A DNA stretch of 64,000 bases, from positions 124,001-188,000 of the forward strand of contig NZ_CP011924.1 in assembly GCF_000238315.3 (NCBI RefSeq), in the 5' to 3' direction. The translations under genes were made by a program, and so were the position numbers. Shown one piece after another: positions 52,078 through 62,373 of this stretch. The number at the start of each line of letters is the position of its first letter. Positions within the stretch are counted from its first letter, which is position 1. The notes beneath the pieces were generated by a model. That model had not been told where the DNA came from. It was given only the letters and a program-made list of their open reading frames with translations, and made no database searches. Origin of the DNA: Pseudoalteromonas piscicida. Lineage in GTDB: Bacteria > Pseudomonadota > Gammaproteobacteria > Enterobacterales > Alteromonadaceae.

Positions 52078-52590
52078 TCAGTTAGTTTGGCAAGATTCTA
52101 TAAGTGTACGCAGGTGAGCACCAACGTCTTGTGTTTTGGTTTGGCCTCGCTCAAGTAAGTTGCTCGCTTGCTGTTTTAGCTCTGCCAAATCATACTGCTC
52201 GAGCAAAGTTCTTAAATATCTAACTGTATCAGCACCTTGCTGAAGCAAATCAGGAAACTGTTCGATGGAAATTTCCTGTTGGCTTAGGCGAGAAATAGAG
52301 TTGAGTAGGTCGCTTAAATTTGCACTGTCTTGCAATGCGCCTTCAACCGCAATAAGCGCGCCCATCGGATCGGCATCTAGATTATTTGCAACGCAAGCTG
52401 CAACACTACCTGCTTCTGCTGATGCTTGCACTGACTCTATCCCTTTATCACGGATCTGCTCAACCACTTGTTGTAGCTCTTGATGTTCAGATAAATATTG
52501 TGCCTCGATTTGGGCTTTAGAGTCTTCCAGCATATCGCATGCGGTAAGTGAAACGACCATAGTAGACGCAAAGGCAATCGCTCTTAGCAT
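52078..52590 (-). CDS. Hypothetical lipoprotein
   Basis: 170 residues with a lipoprotein signal ending VVSLTAC followed by Asp, so the lipid-anchored Cys is near residue 18. Asp at +2 would favour retention in the inner membrane in Enterobacteria. The mature part is helical and heptad-like (EHQELQQVVEQIRDKG, DLLQQGADTVRYLRTLLEQY, LKQQASNLLERGQ). One more Cys pair (VAACV and SCQ) is present. No family is recognised. AGGAAG precedes the ATG. Confidence 0.7.
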   Translation of the reverse strand: MLRAIAFASTMVVSLTACDMLEDSKAQIEAQYLSEHQELQQVVEQIRDKGIESVQASAEAGSVAACVANNLDADPMGALIAVEGALQDSANLSDLLNSISRLSQQEISIEQFPDLLQQGADTVRYLRTLLEQYDLAELKQQASNLLERGQTKTQDVGAHLRTLIESCQTN

Positions 52591-52738
52591 TTTATCACTT
52601 CCTATATAAAGATTTTGTGAAAGTCTAAATAGCTAAGAGCCAGAAGTCACGCAGAGTTTGGTTTTGTATGCTCTGCATGACTTTGATTTTAGAGTGATGT
52701 TTAGTGGCCGCCGTTGTCACTTCGTTTAGCAGCTCAGG

Positions 52739-53210
52739 TTAGTTTGCTTGTTGCTGCGCTCTTTTGAACTCCTGTAGACCAACGATATTCGTTTTCTTGA
52801 ATAATTCAAAGCGCAGCATATTTTCGATGAGTAACAGTGCTTTGTTCCAAGCGTTTTTTGCTGCTGTGGTAAAATGCCTGCCAAGATGACTTTTTAGCGT
52901 TGCTGTAAAAGGTAAACAACAAGACACTGATATCTTTTTCTGACGTTCCCATAAATAACAGCGTACCGCGTTGTTTTTGCAGATAATGTAATAAGTTTGA
53001 CTGCTGTGGGATACGCATCACACAATTTTGCACAAAATCAAATATTTGATGCTCCCAGATTATGAGTTGTCCCACATTTGTTGGAATTTGCATGCGCAAA
53101 TCGTAATGTTGAATTTGGTTGTACCAAGAAGTGCAAAAGCCATGGAAATTCGGACGAATACTCGCAAGCGTTTGAGTTAAAAGTTGATATTGATAGGGAG
53201 TAATGCTCAT
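52739..53210 (-). pseudogene. Globin-like protein gene with a frameshift near 52890
   Basis: From ATG 53210 the frame gives about 100 residues (MSITPYQYQLLTQTLASIRP, WYNQIQHYDLRMQ, IIWEHQIFDFVQN, KQRGTLLFMGTSEKD). Near 52890 it loses sense. The sequence continues in another frame with PFTATLKSHLGRHFTTAAKN, AWNKALLLIENMLRFELF and a stop at 52739. The last part has the F-x-x-x-L...H-L...F...AW...L...M spacing of globin helices G-H, and the two parts add to a globin-sized product of about 155 residues. Globin identity is a moderate guess. A single-base indel explains the break. Confidence 0.55.
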
Positions 53211-53373
53211 AGACGCCTCTTCAAATTGATGAAGAGCGGATCCTTTGCTCAAAAACAAATAGCCTAAGTCTGAGTATAGCTGCTTTTTTTAAATGCGAGA
53301 CTTTTTAATATTTTTTTGTGAGATTTTTCTTACATTGCAATAATTGATGTCTCAATGTACAAAATAAAGTGTA

Positions 53374-53400
53374 GTAGGCCTGCATGGAACATTGGCCTAC
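53374..53400 (-). terminator. Possible terminator of the carbonic anhydrase gene
   Basis: GTAGGCC (53374-53380) and GGCCTAC (53394-53400) form a 7-bp stem with a 13-base loop just downstream of the 53418-54197 gene. On the minus strand TACACTTTATTTTG follows, a weak U-tract. Confidence 0.45.
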
Positions 53401-53417
53401 GTTTATTTAGACGATAC

Positions 53418-54197
53418 TTAGTGCGTAATTGGTGAAAGTAACTGTGGATCCGTCACGAGTTTACGAATGCCATGCGCATGGTCCTCTTCAAAAGCATTAT
53501 CTTTACACCAACGCGCGAGACTATTTATATCAACTTTGGCACAGCTTGGGCGTACACTCCAGCTTACCTGTAAAGGTGAGCACTGTTGGTTGTTATAGCT
53601 AGGTCCTGTAGTTGAACCTAAAAACTCAACTGGTGTGCCTGTATTGCTTGGTAGCGCACCTGCTTGATGGTAGCCGCCAACTTGGCCTTGATAATCAAGC
53701 TCAGTGAAGTCTTGTGCATTTTCATCATTAACCACTAAAAACACCTGAGTTTCGACGCGTAGATCGGGGTTGGCACAGCTATCATTTAAGCAAGCGCCAA
53801 GTGTCGGGCCAGGTTTTACATCACAAGAGCTATGAACCCAGTGTACTTCAATGGTATCGCCGGGCTTTACGTTGTTACATACTTTATCGTCTACAGGAGC
53901 AAGCTCCGCAGGGGTGAGGCTTGCAGTTGCATTACATTGGAATCCGCCGTACTTTGGGTCATTGGAAACGACAGAGAAGTCTTTGGCTTTATGTTCTGCA
54001 TTTTTATGAAAATGGATGTTACATAGATTGAGTTTTTCTTTTGGCGGCGCCATAGCAAAAACCCGTTTGTTGTGACCCTGCAAACTATCAATATCTCTCG
54101 GTGTTTGCGGTCCTGCCGACTCACATTGCGCTGCAAACGCTTCGAAGCTAAATATAGACAGCGCTGTCAATTTGCTTGATTTTATAACCGTTCTCAT
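53418..54197 (-). CDS. Delta-class carbonic anhydrase-like secreted protein
   Basis: 259 residues with an N-terminal signal (LTALSIFSFEAFA). The sequence follows the pattern of bacterial delta-class carbonic anhydrases: LCNIHFHKNAEHKAKDF (likely zinc His cluster), GGFQCNA, CNNVKPGDTIEVHWVHSSC, PGPTLGACL, LRVETQVFLVVND, FLGSTTGPSYNN, QCSPLQVSWSVRPSCAKVD and EDHAHGIRKLV. Many Cys fit a periplasmic disulfide-bonded protein. The class hydrates CO2 and was first known from marine diatoms. It is a single gene, divergent from the tRNA/rimP operon promoter. Confidence 0.75.
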   Translation of the reverse strand: MRTVIKSSKLTALSIFSFEAFAAQCESAGPQTPRDIDSLQGHNKRVFAMAPPKEKLNLCNIHFHKNAEHKAKDFSVVSNDPKYGGFQCNATASLTPAELAPVDDKVCNNVKPGDTIEVHWVHSSCDVKPGPTLGACLNDSCANPDLRVETQVFLVVNDENAQDFTELDYQGQVGGYHQAGALPSNTGTPVEFLGSTTGPSYNNQQCSPLQVSWSVRPSCAKVDINSLARWCKDNAFEEDHAHGIRKLVTDPQLLSPITH

Positions 54198-54388
54198 TTG
54201 GTTTTCCTTTCTTTCGTGATTTTATTGTCCCCAATTATGGATCAAATATTTCTTTTTTGTTACAAAAAATGAAGGGGGACGAAGCTGGACCGATGAGTTG
54301 GGCGTCAGGGTATTGTATGTGAAAAGTAAAATACCTGATTACATCTCAGCAACGAGCTGAAACGTCAGAAGATAGTTCTAAATCAAGG

Positions 54389-54417
54389 TTGCTATCTAGG
54401 CATACTGTCTTTATAAT
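54389..54417 (+). promoter_or_regulatory. Sigma70-like promoter of the tRNA-fMet / rimP-nusA-infB operon
   Basis: TTGCTA (54389-54394), 17-base spacer, TATAAT (54412-54417), followed by ACGCAGC. This is the best promoter match in the 323-base region 54198-54520 before the tandem tRNA array. It points toward the array and the operon after it. Confidence 0.65.
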
Positions 54418-55172
54418 ACGCAGCATATTTAGGCAATCGGACTGAAACTTTCGTTTTTCAGTACAATTGACTTTAAGCATGGGCAATACATCGCTCATTC
54501 AAACGACATTTTTAAGATGTCACTTCTTTGAAAAGTAGAAGTAAAACAATTTTATGTTTCGGTGTAGAATGGAGTTGCTCGATAGATGGTCGGGCGCTTG
54601 ATTTTGTGAAGTGCCGAAGGTCGTCGGTTTAAATCCGATTACCACTTCTTTGAAAAGTAGAAGTAAAACAATTTTATGTTTCGGTATAGAATGGAGTTGC
54701 TCGATAGATGGTCGGGTGCTTGATTTGGTAAAGTGCCGAAGGTCGTCGGTTCAAATCCGATTGCCACTTCTTTGAAAAGTAGAAGTAAAACAATTTTATG
54801 TTTCGGTATAGAATGGAGTTGCTCGATAGATGGTCGGGTGCTTGATTTGGTAAAGTGCCGAAGGTCGTCGGTTCAAATCCGATTGCCACTTCTTTGAAAA
54901 GTAGAAGTAAAACAATTTTATGTTTCGGTATAGAATGGAGTTGCTCGATAGATGGTCGGGTGCTTGATTTGGTAAAGTGCCGAAGGTCGTCGGTTCAAAT
55001 CCGATTGCCACTTCTTTGAAAAGTAGAAGTAAAACAATTTTATGTTTCGGTATAGAATGGAGTTGCTCGATAGATGGTCGGGCGCTTGATTTGGTAAAGT
55101 GCCGAAGGTCGTCGGTTCAAATCCGGTTACCACTTCTTTGAAAAGTAGAAGTAAAACAATTTTATGTGTTGG

Positions 55173-55249
<77 letters not shown>

Positions 55250-55283
55250 TGAAAAGTAGAAGTAAAACAATTTTATGTGTTGG

Positions 55284-55360
<77 letters not shown>

Positions 55361-55513
55361 AGTTAAAGATTGAGTTCTTTGATTTCGCGCATTCCTTGTA
55401 ATGCGCGTTTTGCGTTTAAGCATCGGCTTTTTTGTTTAAGTTGATGATTAATTTGGCTGAGATAGCTCGCAAACCAAGCACGGCCTTTGGCCACACAGTT
55501 TGTTATTCGTGTG

Positions 55514-55536
55514 ACGCCCCGCTTGGTTCGGGGCGT
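55514..55536 (+). terminator. GC-rich hairpin downstream of tRNA-fMet
   Basis: ACGCCCCG (55514-55521), 7-base loop, CGGGGCGT (55529-55536), then TGTTGTA. An 8-bp stem, likely partial termination or RNA processing between the tRNA and rimP. Confidence 0.65.
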
Positions 55537-55591
55537 TGTTGTATCTGGCGCAAGGTGTATTCTGAGCCCAAGATCAAGCAGCTATGATTTG

Positions 55592-55611
55592 GGGCTTTAG
55601 GCCCTTTTTTT
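55592..55611 (+). terminator. Terminator/attenuator directly before rimP
   Basis: GGGC (55592-55595), loop TTTAG, GCCC (55601-55604), then seven T (55605-55611), only 20 bases before the rimP start. AGCCCAA at 55565-55571 can pair with TTGGGGCT (55589-55596, one bulged G) and would block this stem, giving a possible antiterminator. Confidence 0.6.
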
Positions 55612-55630
55612 GTTTATATGGAGGAGTTCT

Positions 55631-56086
55631 GTGTCAAAACTCGAGCAAGATTTGACTGAAATGTTGGAGCCTGCAGTTGCTGCGTGTGGCTTTGAATTAC
55701 TCGGTCTTGAGTTTGTGCAAGCTGGTCGTCATTCTACACTTCGTGTATATATCGATCATGAAAACGGCATTAATGTAGATGACTGTGCGGAAGTGAGTCG
55801 TCAAGTTAGTGCAATTTTAGATGTCGAAGACCCGATTACGAACGAATATAGTTTGGAAGTATCTTCTCCTGGTGTTGACAGACCATTATTCAAACAAGCT
55901 CACTATGAAGCAGCAGTGGGAGAGGAAGTACGTTTGCGTACTAAACTTCCGCAAGAAGGTCGCCGTAATTTTAAAGGCGACTTAGTAGCAGTTAATGGCG
56001 ATATGATCACGTTAAAAGTTGACGCTCAGGATTTCATCTTGATGTTGAGCAACATTGAGCGTGCCAATATCATCGCAAAATTCTAA
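55631..56086 (+). CDS. rimP: Ribosome maturation factor RimP
   Basis: 151 residues from GTG 55631, placed by GGAGG at 55620 and by the family start SKLEQDLTEMLEPAV; the longer open frame from 55610 includes the terminator and is not coding. Two domains are visible: the N-terminal alpha/beta part (GFELLGLEFVQAGRHSTLRV, DHENGINVDDCAEVSRQ, YSLEVSSPGVDRPLF) and a C-terminal SH3-like part. RimP assists 30S subunit maturation. It heads the protein part of the operon; nusA follows 39 bp later. Confidence 0.95.
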   Translation: MSKLEQDLTEMLEPAVAACGFELLGLEFVQAGRHSTLRVYIDHENGINVDDCAEVSRQVSAILDVEDPITNEYSLEVSSPGVDRPLFKQAHYEAAVGEEVRLRTKLPQEGRRNFKGDLVAVNGDMITLKVDAQDFILMLSNIERANIIAKF

Positions 56087-56125
56087 CTTTGAGTGCGAAG
56101 GACAAGGGCAAGCGAGGCATTACCT

Positions 56126-57625
56126 ATGGCAAAAGAAATATTGTTGGTGGCAGAAGCTGTTTCCAATGAAAAAGCGGTCCCAAGAGAAAAGATTTTTGAA
56201 GCATTAGAGTTCGCACTAGCGACAGCAACAAAAAAGAAGCATGGCGGTGAAATCGAAGTACGCGTTACTATCGACCGTAAAACGGGCGAGTACGATACTT
56301 TTCGTCGTTGGAAAGCGGTTGAACCACAAGAAGACGGTTCACTAGAGAATCCATATGCGGAAATCACGTTTGAAGCGGCGCAAGTTGATGAGCCTGACAT
56401 TCAATTAGGTGATTACGTTGAAGAGCAGATCGAATCAATTAAATTTGACCGTATCACCACACAGATGGCGAAACAGGTAATCGTACAAAAAGTACGTGAA
56501 GCTGAGCGCGCATTAGTTGTTGATGCATATAAAGATCAAAAAGGCGAGCTAGTGACAGGTGTTGTTAAAAAAGCAACGCGTGACGCTATCGTTATCGACC
56601 TTGGTAACAATGCTGAAGCGGTAATTTACCGTGAAGACATGCTACCACGCGAAAGCTTCCGTCCGGGTGACCGTGTACGTGGCCTACTTTATGAAGTGAA
56701 GCCTGAAGCGCGTGGTGCACAGCTATTTGTTACGCGTTCTAAGCCTGAGATGTTGATGGAACTATTCCGCATTGAGGTTCCAGAAATTGGCGAAGAAATG
56801 ATTGAGCTTAGAGGCGCTGCACGTGACCCTGGTTCTCGTGCTAAAATCGCTGTAAAATCAAACGACAAGCGTATTGACCCTGTAGGTGCATGTGTTGGTA
56901 TGCGTGGCGCACGTGTACAAGCTGTGTCTTCAGAACTTGGTGGTGAGCGTGTTGACATCGTACTTTACGATGATAACCCAGCACAGTTCGTGATCAACGC
57001 GATGGCACCGGCTGAAGTAGCTTCAATCGTAATGGATGAAGATACGCGCACGATGGAAATTGCAGTTGAAGCCGACAACCTAGCGCAAGCGATTGGTCGT
57101 AATGGTCAAAACGTACGTTTAGCTAGCCAACTTACTGGTTGGGAACTAAACGTAATGACAGTGGAAGAGATGGAGCGTAAGAGCTCGGAAGAATCAGATA
57201 AATTGGTTAATCTATTCACTGAAAATCTAGACATCGACGATGATTTTGCAACACTACTGATTAACGAAGGCTTCTCTTCACTTGAAGAAGTGGCTTATGT
57301 GCCAGTAGCTGAATTTTTAGAAATCGACGGTCTAGACGAAGAAACCGTTGAAGAGTTACGTAACCGTGCAAAAGATGCACTGACTACGAAAGCACTTCGC
57401 GATGAAGAAAGTCTAGAAAATGCAGAGCCTGCAGAAGACCTACTAGCACTTGAAGGACTTGAGCGTCATACCGCTTTTGTTTTTGCTAGCAAAGGTATCG
57501 TTACACTTGAAGACCTTGCAGAGCAAGGTATTGATGACTTAGTTGAAATTTCTGAGTTATCAGAAGAGCAAGCTGGTGAGTTAATCATGGCTGCACGTAA
57601 CATTTGCTGGTTCAGCGAAGAGTAA
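56126..57625 (+). CDS. nusA: Transcription termination/antitermination factor NusA
   Basis: 499 residues from ATG 56126 ([20 protein letters not shown] matches NusA; the frame is open to 56093). Order: N-terminal RNA-polymerase-binding domain, S1 domain ([20 protein letters not shown]), KH1 and KH2 ([40 protein letters not shown]), and two acidic helix-hairpin C-terminal repeats as in gammaproteobacteria. It modulates pausing, termination and antitermination, and in E. coli regulates its own operon. Confidence 0.97.
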   Translation: MAKEILLVAEAVSNEKAVPREKIFEALEFALATATKKKHGGEIEVRVTIDRKTGEYDTFRRWKAVEPQEDGSLENPYAEITFEAAQVDEPDIQLGDYVEEQIESIKFDRITTQMAKQVIVQKVREAERALVVDAYKDQKGELVTGVVKKATRDAIVIDLGNNAEAVIYREDMLPRESFRPGDRVRGLLYEVKPEARGAQLFVTRSKPEMLMELFRIEVPEIGEEMIELRGAARDPGSRAKIAVKSNDKRIDPVGACVGMRGARVQAVSSELGGERVDIVLYDDNPAQFVINAMAPAEVASIVMDEDTRTMEIAVEADNLAQAIGRNGQNVRLASQLTGWELNVMTVEEMERKSSEESDKLVNLFTENLDIDDDFATLLINEGFSSLEEVAYVPVAEFLEIDGLDEETVEELRNRAKDALTTKALRDEESLENAEPAEDLLALEGLERHTAFVFASKGIVTLEDLAEQGIDDLVEISELSEEQAGELIMAARNICWFSEE

Positions 57626-57650
57626 TTTATTAACGGAGGTAACATCACGT

Positions 57651-60338
57651 ATGGCAGAAGTGAGCATTAACAAACTAGCCGAGAGTATTGGTACAACTGT
57701 TGATAAATTACTACAACAGTTAAAAGATGCAGGGATCACCAAAGCCGAGGGCGATCAAGTTACTGAATCCGAAAAGGCGACGTTGCTTGATCACCTAAGC
57801 AAGCAACACGGCGGCACTGGTTCAACCGGCCCTGAGCGTATGACTCTACAGCGTAAGAGTAAAAGCACGTTAAGTGTTAACTCATCTGGTAAAGCGAAGT
57901 CTGTATCTGTAGAAGTCCGTAAGAAGCGCACTTACGTTAAAAAGAGCGCAATCGAGCAGCAGAAAGAGCAAGAACGCTTAGCTGCAGAGGAAGCTGCGCG
58001 CAAAGAAGCAGAGTTAATGGCTCAGCAACAAGCAGAGCAACAGGCCAAAGTAGAAGCTGAGCGCAATGCGCGCGAAGAAGCGGAACGCAAGGCCGATGAG
58101 GAAGCCGAGCGCAAAGCTAAAGAAGAGGCGAAGCGACAAGCGGATGCTGAACGTCAAGCCAAAGATAAGCAGAGTAAAGAAGTGGATAGCGCGCAACAAA
58201 TTAAAGAACGTCAAGAAGCTGAGCGTCTGCGTCAAGAAGCAGAAGCGGCAGCCCTGAAAAAGGCAGAAGAAGAAGCAAAACGTCAAGCGGAAGAAGCTCG
58301 TCGTCTAGCTGAAGAAAATGAAGCACGTTGGAAGGCGGAAGAAGAAGAGCGTCTTCGTCGTGAAGAAAATGCTGATCACCACCTAACAACTTCTACTTAC
58401 GCTCGTGAAGCGGAAGATGAGTCTGATGCACGTGAAGAGAAAAGCGCACGTCGTAAGAAGAAGAGAAAGCCAAGTGCGAAAGAAGAAGCTGCAGAAGCGA
58501 ATGCGAAGAAGCTGAAAGGTAAAAAAGGTCGCTTAAAAGCGCCAACTTCGTTACAGCACGGTTTCCAAAAGCCTGCGGCAGAAGTGAAACAAGAAGTACG
58601 TATCAGTGAAACAATCACTGTTGCAGAACTTGCTTCTCGTATGGCTGTTAAAGGCGCTGAAGTTGTTAAGACAATGATGAAGATGGGTGACATGGTTACG
58701 ATTAACCAAGTTATCGATCAAGAAACTGCACAGCTAGTTGCTGAAGAAATGGGTCACAAAGTCATTATAGTGAAAGAAAACGAGCTAGAAGAAAAAGTAC
58801 TAAATGACCGCAGCGAAGATGGTTCTCTTGAGCCTCGTGCGCCAGTAGTAACAGTAATGGGTCACGTTGACCACGGTAAAACGTCAACACTTGACTACAT
58901 TCGTAAAGCGAAAGTTGCAGACGGCGAGGCCGGCGGTATTACTCAGCATATCGGTGCATACCATGTTGAGACTGAAGGTGGCATGATCACTTTCCTAGAT
59001 ACTCCTGGACACGCGGCGTTTACGTCAATGCGTGCTCGTGGTGCGAAAGCAACCGATATCGTTGTACTTGTTGTTGCAGCGGACGACGGTGTAATGCCTC
59101 AGACGAAAGAAGCGGTACAACACGCGAAAGCGGCAGAAGTACCACTTATCGTTGCTGTGAACAAAATGGATAAAGAGGGCATTGACCCTGACCGCGTTAA
59201 GAATGAGCTTGCTCAACTAGACGTAATTCCAGAGGACTGGGGCGGTGAAACGCAGTTTGTTCATATCTCAGCGAAGACAGGTCTTGGTATTGATGAGCTA
59301 TTAGAAGCAATCCTAATGCAATCTGAGCTATTAGAGCTACGAGCTTCTGAAGAAGGTATGGCATCTGGTGTGGTAATCGAATCTCGCCTCGATAAAGGTC
59401 GCGGTCCGATTGCTTCTGTACTTGTTCAATCAGGTACTTTAAACCAAGGTGATATCGTACTTTGTGGTCTTGAATATGGCCGTGTTCGTGCGATGAAAGA
59501 CGAAAACGGTAAAGACATCAAAACCGCAGGTCCTTCAATTCCAGTAGAGATCTTAGGTCTTTCTGGCGTACCAGCAGCTGGTGATGAAGCGACAGTAGTT
59601 CGTGATGAGCGTAAAGCTCGTGAAGTGGCACTATACCGTCAAGGTAAGTTCCGCGAAGTGAAGCTTGCTCGTCAGCAGAAAGCGAAGCTTGAGAACATGT
59701 TCTCTAACATGACTGAAGGCGACGTATCAGAAGTGAACATCGTTCTGAAAGCAGACGTTCAAGGCTCTATCGAAGCAATCGCTGATTCATTGACTAAACT
59801 GTCTACAGATGAAGTGAAAGTGAAGATCGTCGGTTCAGGTGTTGGTGGTATCACTGAAACGGATGCAACGCTTGCAGCGGCTTCTAACGCTATCATCGTT
59901 GGCTTTAACGTACGTGCGGATGCTTCTGCTCGTAAAGTCATTGAAGCTGAGAACCTAGACTTACGTTACTACAGCGTTATCTACGATCTAATCGAAGAAG
60001 TGAAACAAGCAATGACAGGTATGCTTGCACCAGAATTTAAGCAAGAGATCATTGGTCTTGCTGAAGTTCGTGACGTGTTCAAGTCGCCTAAGATCGGCGC
60101 TGTTGCAGGTTGTATGGTAACTGAAGGTGTGGTTAAACGTAGCGCGCCAATCCGTGTACTTCGTGATAACGTGGTTATTTACGAAGGTGAACTTGAGTCA
60201 CTACGTCGCTTTAAAGATGACGTTGCTGAAGTTCGTAACGGTATGGAATGTGGTATCGGCGTTAAGAACTACAACGACGTTAAAGTCGGTGACCAAATCG
60301 AAGTATTTGAAACTGTACAGGTAGAGCGTACGCTTTAA
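57651..60338 (+). CDS. infB: Translation initiation factor IF-2
   Basis: 895 residues. It has an N-terminal IF2_N domain ([20 protein letters not shown]) and a long charged Ala/Glu/Lys/Arg-rich linker (about residues 90-300). A second IF2_N domain follows, then the GTPase domain with G1 GHVDHGKT, G3 DTPGH and G4 NKMD, and then domains II-IV ending QVERTL. It delivers fMet-tRNA to the 30S subunit, fitting the initiator tRNA at the head of the operon. GGAGG precedes the ATG. Internal in-frame starts, as in the shorter E. coli IF2 forms, are possible but not evident. Confidence 0.97.
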   Translation: MAEVSINKLAESIGTTVDKLLQQLKDAGITKAEGDQVTESEKATLLDHLSKQHGGTGSTGPERMTLQRKSKSTLSVNSSGKAKSVSVEVRKKRTYVKKSAIEQQKEQERLAAEEAARKEAELMAQQQAEQQAKVEAERNAREEAERKADEEAERKAKEEAKRQADAERQAKDKQSKEVDSAQQIKERQEAERLRQEAEAAALKKAEEEAKRQAEEARRLAEENEARWKAEEEERLRREENADHHLTTSTYAREAEDESDAREEKSARRKKKRKPSAKEEAAEANAKKLKGKKGRLKAPTSLQHGFQKPAAEVKQEVRISETITVAELASRMAVKGAEVVKTMMKMGDMVTINQVIDQETAQLVAEEMGHKVIIVKENELEEKVLNDRSEDGSLEPRAPVVTVMGHVDHGKTSTLDYIRKAKVADGEAGGITQHIGAYHVETEGGMITFLDTPGHAAFTSMRARGAKATDIVVLVVAADDGVMPQTKEAVQHAKAAEVPLIVAVNKMDKEGIDPDRVKNELAQLDVIPEDWGGETQFVHISAKTGLGIDELLEAILMQSELLELRASEEGMASGVVIESRLDKGRGPIASVLVQSGTLNQGDIVLCGLEYGRVRAMKDENGKDIKTAGPSIPVEILGLSGVPAAGDEATVVRDERKAREVALYRQGKFREVKLARQQKAKLENMFSNMTEGDVSEVNIVLKADVQGSIEAIADSLTKLSTDEVKVKIVGSGVGGITETDATLAAASNAIIVGFNVRADASARKVIEAENLDLRYYSVIYDLIEEVKQAMTGMLAPEFKQEIIGLAEVRDVFKSPKIGAVAGCMVTEGVVKRSAPIRVLRDNVVIYEGELESLRRFKDDVAEVRNGMECGIGVKNYNDVKVGDQIEVFETVQVERTL

Positions 60339-60362
60339 TTGTAAGTTATTAAAATACTTGAG

Positions 60363-60382
60363 ATGGGGGCACTAGCCCCCAT
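60363..60382 (+). terminator. Hairpin between infB and rbfA
   Basis: ATGGGGGC (60363-60370), loop ACTA, GCCCCCAT (60375-60382), then TTTG. A strong stem with a short U-tract inside the operon; probably a partial terminator or processing site. Confidence 0.6.
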
Positions 60383-60420
60383 TTGTGATCTCATAGATTT
60401 TGAAATTTTAAGTGGTGAAA

Positions 60421-60825
60421 ATGAGAGAATTTTCTCGTACAGATCGCGTAGCACAGCAAATTCAAAAAGAAATTGCTGTGATCCTACAGCGCGAAATTAA
60501 AGATCCAAGATTGGGTATGGTAACAGTGTCAGCTGTTGAGGTATCACGCGATCTTTCTTATGCAAAAGTATTTATTACTGTGCTGAATACCAGTGATGAA
60601 GACAAAACTAAGCAAAGTGCGGCTATTCTGAATGAAGCAACCGGTTATATCCGTTCGCTTCTTGGCAAGCGTATCCGTGCGCGTATCATGCCTGAGCTTA
60701 AATTTGTTATTGATAACTCCCTAATGGAAGGTATGCGTATTTCTAACTTGGTTGACTCTGTGATCAGAGAAGACAACGCAAAGCGTGGTCCTGAGTCTGG
60801 AGATAAAGACCAAGAGGAAGAGTAA
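60421..60825 (+). CDS. rbfA: Ribosome-binding factor A
   Basis: 134 residues from ATG 60421 (GTG codons at 60412 and 60415 are also in frame). The sequence [20 protein letters not shown] then [31 protein letters not shown] and [16 protein letters not shown] is the KH-like RbfA fold. The C-terminus is acidic (GDKDQEEE). It matures the 16S rRNA 5' end in the 30S subunit and in cold adaptation. Its stop overlaps the truB start by one base (TAATG). Confidence 0.95.
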   Translation: MREFSRTDRVAQQIQKEIAVILQREIKDPRLGMVTVSAVEVSRDLSYAKVFITVLNTSDEDKTKQSAAILNEATGYIRSLLGKRIRARIMPELKFVIDNSLMEGMRISNLVDSVIREDNAKRGPESGDKDQEEE

Positions 60826-61772
60826 TGGCGCGTCGCACCAAAGGCCGTGCGATCGACGGCATTCTGTTATTAAATAAACCGCAAGGTATTTCTTCTAACA
60901 AAGCACTACAGCAAGCAAAGGGCATTTATTTCGCTCAAAAAGCAGGCCACACAGGTGCTTTGGATCCGCTGGCAACAGGTATGTTGCCAATTTGCTTTGG
61001 TGAAGCAACTAAGTTTACCCAGTTTTTGCTTGATACTGACAAAACCTACGTGGTGAGAGCGCAGCTGGGTGAGCGCACGACGACATCAGATTCTGATGGT
61101 GAAATTGTTGAAACGCGACCAGTAAATGTAACACTTGAGCAGCTAGAGCAGGAAATTGCCAGCTTCTTGGGGGAATCTGATCAGTACCCTTCGATGTATT
61201 CGGCGCTCAAATATCAGGGCCAACCGCTATACAAATATGCCCGCGAAGGCATCGAAGTACCGCGAAAATGCCGCAAGATTAATGTTTATCGTATTACGTT
61301 AGACGAATATGACGAGCAAACTCAACAAATTCAAATGACGGTGCATGTGTCAAAGGGCACTTATATTCGTACGATAGTTGATGATTTGGGGGAAAAGCTT
61401 GGCTGTGGTGCGCATGTTATTATGTTACACCGTAGTGAAGTTGGTCATTATCCTAGCGACAAAATGATTACCTTAGTAGAGCTAGAAGCGTTACTTGAGA
61501 AAGCACAAGCGGAAGAAGTTGCGCCTTCGACTTATCTCGATGAATTATTGTTGCCGATGGATACCGCTTTGGTCGACTTGAGCGTTGTTGATATTAGCGC
61601 TGAGCAAGGCGTCGCTTTTGGTCATGGGCAAACCGTTGCTGTCGAAAATTTACCAGACGGTATTGTTAAAGTGGTTGCTGATGGCAAGTTTGTTGGGATT
61701 GGCGAGCGTAATCCTCAAGGGTTATTGAAAGCAAAACGCGCGCTATCTTCCGCTCAGCCGGAATCACAATAA
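60825..61772 (+). CDS. truB: tRNA pseudouridine-55 synthase TruB
   Basis: 315 residues. Seen: [40 protein letters not shown] with the catalytic Asp of the GxLDP motif, [34 protein letters not shown] and [16 protein letters not shown]-terminal PUA domain ends the protein. It makes Psi55 in the T-loop of tRNAs, including the tRNA-fMet of this operon. The start is coupled to rbfA by a 1-bp overlap. Confidence 0.96.
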   Translation: MARRTKGRAIDGILLLNKPQGISSNKALQQAKGIYFAQKAGHTGALDPLATGMLPICFGEATKFTQFLLDTDKTYVVRAQLGERTTTSDSDGEIVETRPVNVTLEQLEQEIASFLGESDQYPSMYSALKYQGQPLYKYAREGIEVPRKCRKINVYRITLDEYDEQTQQIQMTVHVSKGTYIRTIVDDLGEKLGCGAHVIMLHRSEVGHYPSDKMITLVELEALLEKAQAEEVAPSTYLDELLLPMDTALVDLSVVDISAEQGVAFGHGQTVAVENLPDGIVKVVADGKFVGIGERNPQGLLKAKRALSSAQPESQ

Positions 61773-61800
61773 AATCTTCCTATGCAAGGGGAGTTTATGC

Positions 61801-61809
61801 TGGTATAAT
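61801..61809 (+). promoter_or_regulatory. Extended -10 promoter element of rpsO
   Basis: TGGTATAAT (61801-61809) is a perfect extended -10 (TGn plus TATAAT), 71 bases before the rpsO start. No good -35 lies at the right distance, which extended -10 promoters can tolerate. It gives rpsO a likely promoter of its own. Confidence 0.6.
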
Positions 61810-61879
61810 CCGCCAGCTTCCGCTTTGGCTGAATTAGTGATCGGCTGAAGCATTACTACACTTATTTTTTGGAGTTATT

Positions 61880-62149
61880 ATGTCACTAAGCAATCAAGAA
61901 AAAGCAGAAATCGTAGCAAAGTTCGCACGCGCAGAAGGTGATACAGGTTCACCAGAAGTACAAGTTGCACTTCTAACTGCAGACATCAACAAGCTACAAG
62001 GTCACTTCGCTAACCACAAGCAAGATTTCCACTCACGTCGTGGTCTTCTACGTAAAGTTAGCCAACGTCGTAACCTTCTTGACTACCTAAAAGGCAAGAG
62101 CGTTGACCGTTATGCTGCACTAATCAAAGAGCTTGGCCTACGTCGCTAA
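61880..62149 (+). CDS. rpsO: 30S ribosomal protein S15
   Basis: 89 residues, the normal length. [20 protein letters not shown] then [39 protein letters not shown] and [20 protein letters not shown] is the complete S15 sequence pattern. It binds 16S rRNA helices 20-22 early in 30S assembly. It has GGAG before the ATG and its own terminator after it. Confidence 0.98.
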   Translation: MSLSNQEKAEIVAKFARAEGDTGSPEVQVALLTADINKLQGHFANHKQDFHSRRGLLRKVSQRRNLLDYLKGKSVDRYAALIKELGLRR

Positions 62150-62163
62150 TATTTTTGATTTCT

Positions 62164-62183
62164 TGTTGGAAATTTATCCAACA
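62164..62183 (+). other. Hairpin after rpsO
   Basis: TGTTGGA (62164-62170) and TCCAACA (62177-62183) form a 7-bp stem just before the main terminator, probably protecting the rpsO mRNA end or serving in processing. Confidence 0.5.
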
Positions 62184-62190
62184 GTAAAAA

Positions 62191-62214
62191 AGGGGCTAAT
62201 TAGCCCCTTTTTTT
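62191..62214 (+). terminator. Rho-independent terminator of rpsO
   Basis: The palindrome AGGGGCTAATTAGCCCCT (62191-62208) is followed by TTTTTT. A strong intrinsic terminator between rpsO and pnp. Confidence 0.9.
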
Positions 62215-62292
62215 GTGGCTGTTCTATCAGTATACTTACAGCCGTTTAAAAATACTTTTAAACAAGCGTCAATCGGATTTCCAATTGTAGTG

Positions 62293-62322
62293 CTTAAGTA
62301 AATTATGGTGAGTTTATTTAAG
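62293..62322 (+). promoter_or_regulatory. Stem-loop in the pnp leader
   Basis: CTTAAGTAAA (62293-62302) pairs with TTTATTTAAG (62313-62322) with one G-U. It lies 51 bases before the pnp start, where E. coli has an RNase III-cleaved hairpin used for autoregulation. The function here is inferred from position. Confidence 0.4.
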
Positions 62323-62373
62323 ACTGTGATTGGTCCCCGTTGACGTTGAAAACAATTTAGTAAGGAAAATATT

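Noticed and set aside
58014..58693. Long minus-strand frames within infB
   Set aside because: They mirror the low-complexity Ala/Glu/Lys/Arg linker of IF-2 and give Phe/Leu-rich nonsense sequence.
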